Positions 1-6,832 of a stretch of 7,164 nucleotides of DNA are shown here, piece after piece; positions within the stretch are counted from its first letter, which is position 1, and the number at the start of each line of letters is the position of its first letter. The notes beneath the pieces were generated by a model that saw only the letters and a list, made by a program, of their open reading frames with translations, ran no database searches and had not been told where the DNA came from. The DNA is taken from positions 1-7,164 of the forward strand of contig JACZXM010000147.1 in the NCBI GenBank assembly GCA_022571615.1, given 5' to 3'. This stretch comes from Acidobacteriota bacterium. GTDB lineage: Bacteria; Acidobacteriota; UBA890; WLXD01. The translations under genes were made by a program, and so were the position numbers.

Positions 1-1
1 C

Positions 2-1633
2 GCTGAGCTCGGCGACACCCCGACGCGGCTGCTCCTGTTACTAGGAGCTGTGTGCCTGGTGCTGGTCATCGCCGTGGCCAACGTGGCCAATCTGCTGCTG
101 GCCCGTTGCAGCGCGCGGCGCGACGAGATCGCCGTCCGAATCGCCCTCGGGGCCGGCACACGCCGCCTCACCCGGCAGCTGCTCACGGAAGCGATCCTGC
201 TCGCCGGGCTGGGCGGACTGGCGGGCATGGCGCTGGCGACACTGGGCACGAGCGCCCTCGTCGCCCTGGCGCCCGGTGACTTGCCGCGCCTGCACGAGAT
301 CGGTTGGGATGGCCGGGTTGTCGGCTTCGCAGCCCTGGTGACGCTGATCAGCGGCGTTCTGTTCGGCACCGCGCCAGCGCTCCACGCCGTGCGTTCGGGG
401 GCCGGTGCGGCCCTGCGCTCGAGCCGTGGCCGTCTTGGTCGCAGCGGTCACGGCATGCAACGCGGCCTCGTCGTGGGCCAAATTGCCATCGCGCTCACGC
501 TCCTGATCGGTTCCGGCCTGCTGCTCAACAGCCTCTTCCGGCTCATCACCCAGAATCCCGGGTTTGCCAGCGAGGGCATACTTACGGCTCGGATCCGCCT
601 GGGGAACAACTACCCGGGCACCGAGCCCCAGCAACGCTTCTTCACCGAGGTTCTGGAACGGCTCGAGACGGCTCCTGGCGTGGCCGGCGCCGGCGCGATT
701 TTCCTGTCGCCGTTCTCCGGCGGCAACGTCTCGGGCTCGTTCACGATCGTCGGCGCCCCGGAACCGGAACCCGGCGACGAGCCGAGCGCGGCCGTACAGT
801 CGGTCAGCTCGGGCTTTTTCGAGCTCATGCGGGTGCCGCTGTTAGCCGGCCGGACGTTCGACGCCGGCGACGGACCAAATGGCGAGCCGGTGGTCGTCAT
901 CAACGAGACGGCGGCGCGCATGTTCTGGCCGGACGCCGACCCTATCGGTCGGATGGTACGGGCCCACGTCACGCTAGATGACCAGGAAGGCACCGTTGAG
1001 CGGCGTATTGTCGGCGTCGTCGGTGACTTCCGTCATCGCAACCTCGAGCAGGCGCCGCAGCCGTTCCTTTACATGCCGTTCCAGCAGTATGCGACGGCCT
1101 CGATGTACGTCTACCTGCGCTCCAGCGGGAAGCCGGAAGCCCTCGCGGCGCCGCTTCGCGACGTGGTGAAGCAGCTCGACCCGAATGTTCTCGTGTATCG
1201 CATCGCCACCCTGGAGGGGATGATCTCGGATACGGTGGCCGAGGACCGTTTCGCCGCGGTTCTCATTGCGGCGTTCGCTCTCGTCGCAGCGATTCTCAGC
1301 TGCGTCGGCATCTACGGCGTCATCGCCTTCAGCGTCGCCGAGCGCACCAACGAGATCGGGGTGCGGATGGCGCTGGGCGCCACGGCGGCCCGGGTCCGCA
1401 CAATGGTGCTGCGTGAGACCGCGGTGCTGGCGGCAACCGGGCTCGGTATCGGCCTGCTCGGCAGCTTCTGGTTGAGCCGGCTGCTGCAAGGGCTGCTGCA
1501 CGGGGTGACACCGACGGACCCGGCAACGTTCGGTGCGATGGCCCTTCTTCTCCTGCTCATGGCCTTCCTAGCCGCCGCAATACCCGCCCGTCGCGCCACG
1601 CGCGTGGATCCTGCACAGGCGCTGCGCGACTAG
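2..1633 (+). CDS. ADOP/MacB-like FtsX-domain ABC transporter permease, 5'-partial
   Basis: The frame is open to the left edge; an internal GTG at 50 is not the true start, because in-frame codons from base 2 continue a hydrophobic segment. The 543 visible residues read as: a first FtsX-type permease module (membrane segments near 29-115, 190-260 and 310-385, with the cytoplasmic signature EIAVRIALGAGTRR), a further segment near 470-545, a soluble periplasmic MacB_PCD-like domain from about 580 to 1230, and a second FtsX module with segments near 1255-1335, 1410-1475 and 1530-1580. The second module repeats the signature as NEIGVRMALGATAARVR and ends in PARRATRVDPAQALRD, the usual FtsX/MacB C-terminus. 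The duplicated layout is that of the ~800-residue ADOP permeases abundant in Acidobacteriota, so about the first third is missing. Such permeases work with a separate ATPase in efflux or mechanotransmission; the substrate cannot be read. It converges on the peptidase gene 50 bases away. The family is clear; the function is inferred. Confidence 0.9.
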   Translation, partial: AELGDTPTRLLLLLGAVCLVLVIAVANVANLLLARCSARRDEIAVRIALGAGTRRLTRQLLTEAILLAGLGGLAGMALATLGTSALVALAPGDLPRLHEIGWDGRVVGFAALVTLISGVLFGTAPALHAVRSGAGAALRSSRGRLGRSGHGMQRGLVVGQIAIALTLLIGSGLLLNSLFRLITQNPGFASEGILTARIRLGNNYPGTEPQQRFFTEVLERLETAPGVAGAGAIFLSPFSGGNVSGSFTIVGAPEPEPGDEPSAAVQSVSSGFFELMRVPLLAGRTFDAGDGPNGEPVVVINETAARMFWPDADPIGRMVRAHVTLDDQEGTVERRIVGVVGDFRHRNLEQAPQPFLYMPFQQYATASMYVYLRSSGKPEALAAPLRDVVKQLDPNVLVYRIATLEGMISDTVAEDRFAAVLIAAFALVAAILSCVGIYGVIAFSVAERTNEIGVRMALGATAARVRTMVLRETAVLAATGLGIGLLGSFWLSRLLQGLLHGVTPTDPATFGAMALLLLLMAFLAAAIPARRATRVDPAQALRD

Positions 1634-1683
1634 CGGACGGTCCTCAGGGCGAATGAAGTGACTCATGGTGGTCCTGGGGCCTG

Positions 1684-3749
1684 CTAGGTTCCCACCTCGT
1701 CCGGCACTTCGGCCGGCTCCTCTTCTTCTTCCGGCCGCTCCCACGGCGTCCACTCCTGAGCCAGCACGTGCTGGTGCATCCAGCGGATCTCCTCGATGTC
1801 GCGGCGGCGCTGGTGGCGGGGCTCGCGGAAGCCGTGCGGCTCTCGGGGCACGCGCAGGTAGCGCACCGGGGCCGTGCCGAGGTCTTTGAGGGCGGTGAAC
1901 AGCATCATGCTCTGGGGCTCGGTGTCGGTGGTGTCGTTCATGCCGTGGATCAGTAGCGTCGGGGTGGTGACGTTGGCCACGTGGGTGAGCGCCGACTGGC
2001 GGCGATAGGCGTCGGGATTGCCCCAGGGAGTGCCGCCGATGTGCCACAGGCGCACGTCGTTGTTGAAGCCGGGAGACCGTACTCGGAGGTCCAGTCGTAG
2101 ACGCCAGCGCCGATCGAGGCGGCCTTGAAGCGGTGGGTCTGGGTGATGGTCCAGCCGCCGAGGATGCCGCCGTAGCTCCAACCGCGCAGCGCCAGCCGGT
2201 CGGGATCGGCAATCCCCTGCTCGATGAGCGCGTCCACACCGGTCATCAGGTCCTGGTAGTCACCCATGCCGATGCCGTCGGCCCGATCCACGGTGTTGCC
2301 CTCGCGCAGGGTGTCGTCGTAGCAGCAGCTGCCGCGCACGTTCGGCGACAGCGACACCCAGCCGAGGCCGCCGTAGATGTGGTAGCTGGCGCGGAAACTG
2401 TTGGTAAACACGCCAGCCGGTCCGCCGTGGATGTTGAGCAGCAGGGGGTAGCGTTCGCCCTCCTGGTAGCCAGGCGGCAGATGCAGCAGCCCCTCGATCT
2501 CGGTGCCGTCGTTGCTGCGCCATCGGATGACGCGCACCTGTGCGAGTGCCAGCTCGGCGATCTGCGGGTTGGCGTCGGTGATCTTGGTGGGACGAAAGTC
2601 GTTCACGTCGCCGACATATAGGTCGGTGGAGGTACGGGCATCGCTGTAGGAGTAGGCGAAGCGGCTACGGTCGCGTGACCAGGAGGAAACCCGCATGCTG
2701 CCCTCCAGGTCGGTGATGCGGCGCACGTGTCCGGAGTCGACGTCGAGCTCGAAGACGTTCGAGCGTACCCCCTCTGTACCGCCAAACAGCACCGCCGATC
2801 CGTCCGGTTTCCACGCCGGGTTGGAGATGTTGCCGGCGAACTGTCCCGACAGCAGTCGGTGCTCGCCGAGCTGCGCCTCCATCAGCCACAGCTTGCTGTT
2901 GCGGTTCAGCCAACCGGAATCGTCGGAGGCCTGGTACAGGAACCTGCGGCTGTCGGGGGCCCACAGCACCCCACGCTCGGGCGCCTGGTTGTCGGTGAGG
3001 CGCGTCTTGTCGCCGGAGTCCAGATCCAGCAGGAACAGCTCGGTGCGGTCGGAGTCGTTGCGGCGGTTGGAGTAGCGTGCCGCCAGGGCCACCCAACGCC
3101 CATCGGGCGAGGGGTCGAAGCTCGAGATCAGGAACGGCTCCTCGGTGAGCTGTGACTCTTCCTCAGACTCGATCTCGAAGGCCCACAGGTTGCTCCAGCT
3201 GCCGCGCTGCTGCCCGTTGGGCCCCTCGTCGACAAAGATCACGTCGTCGCCCTTGTCGATCTCCTTCTTGAGATCCTTCGGCAGCTCGTCGTCAGCGACA
3301 AAGAAGACGCGGCTGCTGTCGGCGGCCCACTTGTAGGCGCCAATCGAGGTGGCGTGCTCGGTCAGCTGCACCGCCTCGCCGCCTCCGGTGCGCATCCAAA
3401 ACAGTTGCTGGGAGGACTTCTTGCCCTCGCCGACCTTGCGCTTGAAGGTCAGGTAACGGCCGTCGGGCGAGAAACGGAAGTCGCTGCCGTCCGCCTCTCC
3501 GATATAGCGAAACGACTCGCCTCCGCTCGCCGGCACCATCCAGGTTTCGGTCTCGTACTCGTTGTCGTCCCAGTTCAGCTCGCGGCGGCTATACAGCACC
3601 CAGTCGCCGTTTGGGGAGATCGTGGCGCCCGACACGTTGACCATCTCGAGGGCGTCGTCGACGGTCATTGGCCGCGGTGGGGGCTCTTGGCCGAAAACTG
3701 ATACGGCGATGCACAGCAGAAAGACGATCGCGACGCTGATCTTGCGCAT
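1684..3749 (-). CDS. Exported S9 family peptidase (prolyl oligopeptidase/DPP-IV-like), frameshifted
   Basis: Residues 1-20 are a signal peptide (MRKISVAIVFLLCIAVSVFG, then Q), so the enzyme should be exported. Residues ~25-400 form a TolB/PD40-type beta-propeller with repeated blades (SPNGDW near 45, SPDGRY near 94, SPDGRW near 214, KPDGSA near 314). Residues ~410-670 are the alpha/beta-hydrolase domain: HGGP at 441-444 (oxyanion region), GWSYGG with nucleophile Ser525, GMND with Asp606 and EPHGF with His639. Positions after 558 assume the frame is repaired. The frame breaks after Gly558: the original frame runs 41 nonsense residues to a stop at 1950-1952, while GFNNDVRLWHIGGTPW and the rest lie in another frame ending at 1684. 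The repaired protein is 688 residues, normal for the family, with an acidic tail (EEEEEPAEVPDE). As written, the product loses Asp and His and should be inactive. Intact homologues cleave short peptides, usually after proline, or dipeptides from the N-terminus; the substrate here is unknown. Confidence 0.9.
2071..2076 (-). other. Frameshift site in the S9 peptidase gene
   Basis: On the coding strand the sequence runs TAC GGT CTC CCG GCT TC. Lengthening the CCC run (plus-strand GGG, 2071-2073) by one C gives TAC GGT CTC CCC GGC TTC. This reads Y-G-L-P-G-F and joins the upstream frame (YDWTSEYG) directly to the downstream one (FNNDVRLW). No other disruption is visible over the gene. The cause may be a homopolymer miscall or a recent mutation; the sequence alone cannot decide. 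Confidence 0.85.
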
Positions 3750-3753
3750 GGGA

Positions 3754-3759
3754 CTCCTC
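3754..3759 (-). promoter_or_regulatory. Ribosome binding site of the S9 peptidase
   Basis: The coding strand reads GAGGAG, then TCCC, then the ATG at 3749-3747. The 4-base spacing is a little short but usable. It supports this start, which is also the one that gives a proper signal peptide. Confidence 0.65.
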
Positions 3760-3999
3760 GGGAAGTCGAAACGGAATTGACGGGAAAACGGTCCGGCGTA
3801 CCGCGGTGAAGCATCGAAGCTCTCACCGCTGCTTGCCTAGCCTACCCCCAACACGCGAAGCTCACTCGGGACGCCCTCGACGGCATACCGCGAGCTGGAG
3901 GCGCGCTGAAGCCGTCTGGACCGCTTGTTCACCCGTACCTGCCGCTAGTAAGCTCCGCCTCGATCGAGCTCTACTGCGATTCATTACCCGTCTGAACCC

Positions 4000-4004
4000 G
4001 GGAG
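4000..4004 (+). promoter_or_regulatory. Ribosome binding site of the kinase-like/GT2 chimeric gene
   Basis: GGGAG lies 7 bases before the ATG at 4012. Good spacing, and the signal peptide that begins right there, fix this start. Confidence 0.65.
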
Positions 4005-4011
4005 CCTTCCC

Positions 4012-5472
4012 ATGCACCCTTTGCGCCCGTCGTGTTTCGCCGCCGCTCTGGCCTTATCGGCGCTCGTGGCCATGAGTTCATTGCCAGTGGCTGCCGAGAG
4101 CACCCCGACCTTCCAGGCAACGCGGCAGGCAGAGCTGCCTCCGTTCACGAGCCCCGACGAGGCCGTCGAGTTCCTGCGCACCGCCAAGGTGATCCGGGTC
4201 GAGCCGGTCGGATCGGGCACCACCAGACCTAACAAGGTCCTGCTTGAGAAGGACGGTCTGCGCCTGAGCGCGATATTTCACCAGATCGACAGACAGCAGC
4301 GCGACGTCCGCGTCGGCAACCAATTCTTTCGCGTCTTCTACGACAGCTACATGGCGCAATGCGCGGCTTACGATCTGGCGCGAGTGCTCGGATTAGACAA
4401 CGTACCGCCAACCGTACTACGCCGGATCAAAGGACGAGACGGCAGCCTGCAGCTGTGGGTCGAGGGGGCGATGACCGAGAAGAGGCGTGGCGCCCAGGGC
4501 CTGCGGCCGCCCAACACACGACGGTGGATCTTCCAGCTCCAGGTCATGCGCCTGTTCGACAATCTGATCTACAACGACGATCGAAATTCCGGCAACATGG
4601 TCATCGATAGCGGCTGGAAGCTGTGGATGATCGACCATTCGCGTAGCTTCCAGCGGCTGACGAAACTGCGCGATCCGGGTCGCGTGACGATGGTCGAGCG
4701 GAGTCTGTGGCAACGGCTCCGCAACCTCGATGATGACCAGATCGCCGATCATTGCTGGCTCAAAGAGTTGATGGCAACTGCCCGTGAAAAAGATTCACGT
4801 GTTGTCGGTGGAGCACTGTATCTCAAGTTTCCCCATGGTTGCCAACCTGAACTTTCTTGGCAGTGCCGGCGAATGCTTGGTGAGTCCGTTCATTGGGGTC
4901 AAGTTCGTCCTTACACGCGAAAGGAAGGTCCCGGGACGGGCAGTTTATTGGTGCACCGAAGCGTGTTCGAGAAAGTTGGAAGGTTCGACGAGTCCTTCAC
5001 ACTGCGGGGCTACGATACGGATTTTTATCGCCGAGTCCGCGAAGCCGGCATTGACGCCTGGTTTACGCGCTACGCCGTGGCCTACCATGTCACGCCTCAT
5101 TCGCGACTCGAAGATGAATACTTTAAGGAGACATCCCTTCATAATGGTTGGCATTTCGCGCGACGAGACCTGTTGGAATTTGGCCAGGTGAAGACCGTGG
5201 CCTTACTCGTGGCGCGACTTGGACAAGCCACGGTCTTGCATGTGCCGCGCTGGTTGATCGCTCGGCTATCGGGATCCAAGGCGGCAGTCCTCACCGCCCG
5301 TGTCCGTTTATGGCGGACTCAAGGGTACACGCGAAGCGCCTTGCATTGGATCGCCCCTAGGTTCTTTTCGCAGCGGCGATTTTTTTCCAAGTACGAATTC
5401 CGCGCCGATCAGATCCGACGCGTTCCGTGCAACTCGCCCGCCAATGCAGTCACCAACGGAAGCCGTTCATGA
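4012..5472 (+). CDS. Chimeric ORF: exported PI3K/HipA-fold kinase-like N-terminus joined to a GT2 glycosyltransferase C-terminus
   Basis: The frame encodes 486 residues in two unrelated parts. Residues 1-28 are a signal peptide (hydrophobic 8-27, cleavage likely after VAA). Residues ~45-247 resemble exported kinase-like proteins of Acidobacteriota: GSGTTRP at 67-73, LGLDNVPP at 126-133, then D190-R-N-S-G-N195 and MIDHSRSF at 206-213. The last two correspond to the PI3K-type catalytic DRHNxN loop and metal-binding D motif. From about residue 248 the text becomes a family 2 glycosyltransferase: WLKELMATARE, RVVGGALYLKFP, GTGSLLVHRSVFEKVGRFDES at 308-328, and GYDTDFYRRVREAG around 333-346, which holds the ED-type catalytic base region. 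The kinase lacks its usual last helices. The GT2 lacks its nucleotide-binding N-terminus and DXD. A signal peptide would send this cytoplasmic domain out of the cytoplasm, so the fusion is unlikely to work as a transferase. The stop overlaps the next start. The open frame is certain; a single functional product is doubtful. Confidence 0.8.
   Translation: MHPLRPSCFAAALALSALVAMSSLPVAAESTPTFQATRQAELPPFTSPDEAVEFLRTAKVIRVEPVGSGTTRPNKVLLEKDGLRLSAIFHQIDRQQRDVRVGNQFFRVFYDSYMAQCAAYDLARVLGLDNVPPTVLRRIKGRDGSLQLWVEGAMTEKRRGAQGLRPPNTRRWIFQLQVMRLFDNLIYNDDRNSGNMVIDSGWKLWMIDHSRSFQRLTKLRDPGRVTMVERSLWQRLRNLDDDQIADHCWLKELMATAREKDSRVVGGALYLKFPHGCQPELSWQCRRMLGESVHWGQVRPYTRKEGPGTGSLLVHRSVFEKVGRFDESFTLRGYDTDFYRRVREAGIDAWFTRYAVAYHVTPHSRLEDEYFKETSLHNGWHFARRDLLEFGQVKTVALLVARLGQATVLHVPRWLIARLSGSKAAVLTARVRLWRTQGYTRSALHWIAPRFFSQRRFFSKYEFRADQIRRVPCNSPANAVTNGSRS
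4738..4760 (+). other. Probable breakpoint between kinase-like and glycosyltransferase sequence
   Basis: Residues before about 247 (RLRNLDDDQIADH) fit the kinase family. Residues from about 248 (CWLKELMATARE) fit the GT2 pattern in which W-L-x-E-L precedes VVGG. GC also drops here: hand counts of 60-base lines give about 63% at 4681-4740 and 48% at 4741-4800. The exact base is an estimate. I see no insertion sequence end, direct repeat or attachment site at the join. Confidence 0.65.
5458..5462 (+). promoter_or_regulatory. Ribosome binding site of the GT4 gene, with ATGA stop/start overlap
   Basis: GGAAG lies 6 bases before an ATG at 5469. That ATG shares bases with the preceding stop (TGA at 5470-5472), the classic ATGA coupling. 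This favours 5469 over the earlier in-frame ATG at 5427, which would add 14 residues unlike the family N-terminus and overlap the upstream frame by 46 bases. Confidence 0.7.
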
Positions 5473-6716
5473 AAGTCTTAATGTGCCACAATTATTATCA
5501 GCAGCCTGGCGGCGAAGACGAGAGCTTCGCACAGGAGGTCGAGCTGTTGAGGTCGCATGGGCATCCAGTAGTCTGTTTCACTCGGCACAACAACACGATT
5601 AAGGAAATGGGCCGACTAGAATTGGCAATGAAAGCGATTTGGAATCGGCAATCCTCACGAGAGTTGCGCCGCGTGATTCGCCGTGAGCGACCGGACATCA
5701 TGCACTGCACCAACATGTTTCCACTCATCTCTCCTTCGGCCTACTACGCGGCGAAGGCGGAAGGCGTCGCCGTTGTGCAGTCGCTGCGAAATTATCGCCT
5801 TATTTGCCCCGGTGCGTTTCTTCTCCGTAATGGCACGACCTGTGACGACTGCATCGGCGCAAAAGTGGCCTGGCGGGCGGTGAAACACCGATGCTACCGC
5901 AACAGCCGCACTGCAAGCGCCGTCGTGGCTGCAAAACTCGCAGTGCACCGCGCAATGGGCACCTGGAATAAAGCGGTCGATGTCTACTATGCCCTGACTG
6001 AATTCTCACGGCGAAAGTTTATCGAGGGAGGATTTCCCGAGGAGAAGCTCGCCGTCAAACCCAACTTTCTGCATCCCGACCCGAAACCAGGAAATGGCGG
6101 AGGTGGTTACGCCATTTTTGTCGGACGACTGTCCCCGGAAAAAGGTGTCGAAACATTGCTTGCCGCGTGGACTCGTCTGGGAGCGCGGATCCCGCTCAAG
6201 ATTGTCGGTGACGGCCCTCTGCGCAACAAAGTCGCCGGCGCGGCTGGTAATCATGAGATGATCACTTGGCTCGGACCGCAAGACGGCCACGAAGTGTTCT
6301 CCCTTGTTGCGGAAGCCGCGTTCCTAATCATTCCATCCCTTTGGTACGAAGGTTTTCCACGAACGATTCTCGAGGCGTTTGCCAAGGGCACTCCCGTCGT
6401 TGCCTCGAAGCTAGGATCAATGGCTGAGGTTGTTGAGGATGGTCGTACCGGTATCCACTTCCAACCCGGTGACGCCGATGATCTCGCCAACAAGGTCACA
6501 AAGCTTCTCGCCGATCCGCAGCAATTGGCGGCTATGCGTCACGCTGTGCGAGACGAGTATCTGCGACACTACACGGCCGAGACGAACTACACCACGTTGA
6601 TGTCGATCTATCAGCGCGCGTGTGAAAGCCGTGATTTGGCGGCCAGGCCAAGGGCCTGGAAGCGAGCCCAGCGATTTGTTGCAGATCTGTCGAGCAACGC
6701 TGCGCGCCTCCCTTGA
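5469..6716 (+). CDS. Glycosyltransferase family 4 (GT-B fold)
   Basis: The product is 415 residues, a normal length for the family. The N-terminal Rossmann domain opens with MKVLMCHNYYQQPGGED, typical of GT4 enzymes that add sugars to cell-surface or secreted glycans. The C-terminal nucleotide-sugar domain has VGRLSPEKG at 218-226 and the E-x7-E motif EGFPRTILE at 294-302, whose glutamates contact the donor sugar in this family. An insert after SLRNYRLI carries four cysteines, C113-x11-C125-x2-C128-x13-C142. This arrangement recurs in one GT4 subgroup and may bind a metal or form a structural knot. No signal peptide or membrane segment is visible, so it should act at the cytoplasmic face of the membrane. 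It is translationally coupled to the upstream GT2 remnant and followed by a methyltransferase, which points to a polysaccharide or glycosylated-metabolite operon. Donor and acceptor cannot be read. Codon use is looser and GC lower than in the genes before 4750. Confidence 0.92.
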   Translation: MKVLMCHNYYQQPGGEDESFAQEVELLRSHGHPVVCFTRHNNTIKEMGRLELAMKAIWNRQSSRELRRVIRRERPDIMHCTNMFPLISPSAYYAAKAEGVAVVQSLRNYRLICPGAFLLRNGTTCDDCIGAKVAWRAVKHRCYRNSRTASAVVAAKLAVHRAMGTWNKAVDVYYALTEFSRRKFIEGGFPEEKLAVKPNFLHPDPKPGNGGGGYAIFVGRLSPEKGVETLLAAWTRLGARIPLKIVGDGPLRNKVAGAAGNHEMITWLGPQDGHEVFSLVAEAAFLIIPSLWYEGFPRTILEAFAKGTPVVASKLGSMAEVVEDGRTGIHFQPGDADDLANKVTKLLADPQQLAAMRHAVRDEYLRHYTAETNYTTLMSIYQRACESRDLAARPRAWKRAQRFVADLSSNAARLP

Positions 6717-6832
6717 TCTTAGCGAGCAATCCGAGTCTCATAGTCGGGCAAGCAACATCGACCATAAGCCGGGCGCAATCATCGTGCTTGATTGTGTTCC
6801 GACTGGTCCACCCGCGAGACTTCCGAGTCGCT

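Larger units (their letters stand above)
3750..4011. other. Divergent intergenic region
   Basis: This 262-base gap separates the divergently transcribed peptidase and kinase-like genes and should hold both promoters. I could not find a convincing -35/-10 pair on either strand. A TTGACG at 3777-3782 on the plus strand has no matching -10. There is an 8-base palindrome, ACCGCGGT, at 3800-3807, and a 6-base inverted repeat GACGGC/GCCGTC (3879-3884 and 3911-3916), both short enough to occur by chance. The frames here show no protein-like composition. Confidence 0.5.

Noticed and set aside
1634..1683. Bidirectional terminator between the converging permease and peptidase genes
   Set aside because: Repeated GGTCCT words are present, but they do not pair into a clean stem followed by T residues on either strand.
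2133..3701. Long plus-strand open frames inside the S9 peptidase gene (e.g. 2133-2621, 2727-3155, 3354-3701)
   Set aside because: They are antisense to a gene with clear domains and catalytic motifs, and show no recognisable protein signature. High GC lengthens such frames by chance.
3925..3955. TTGTTC ... TAGTAA as a promoter for the kinase-like gene
   Set aside because: The spacing is about 15 bases and both hexamers are poor matches; no better than chance.
3806..4075. Possible small gene of 89 residues in the divergent gap
   Set aside because: Composition is Arg/Pro/Ser-rich without a hydrophobic or domain pattern, there is no ribosome binding site, and it overlaps the start of the kinase-like gene out of frame.
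4784..5191. Open frame of 135 residues beginning with GTG inside the chimeric gene
   Set aside because: It starts near the join, which is suggestive, but its translation has no family-like motif, while the overlapping frame carries clear GT2 motifs.
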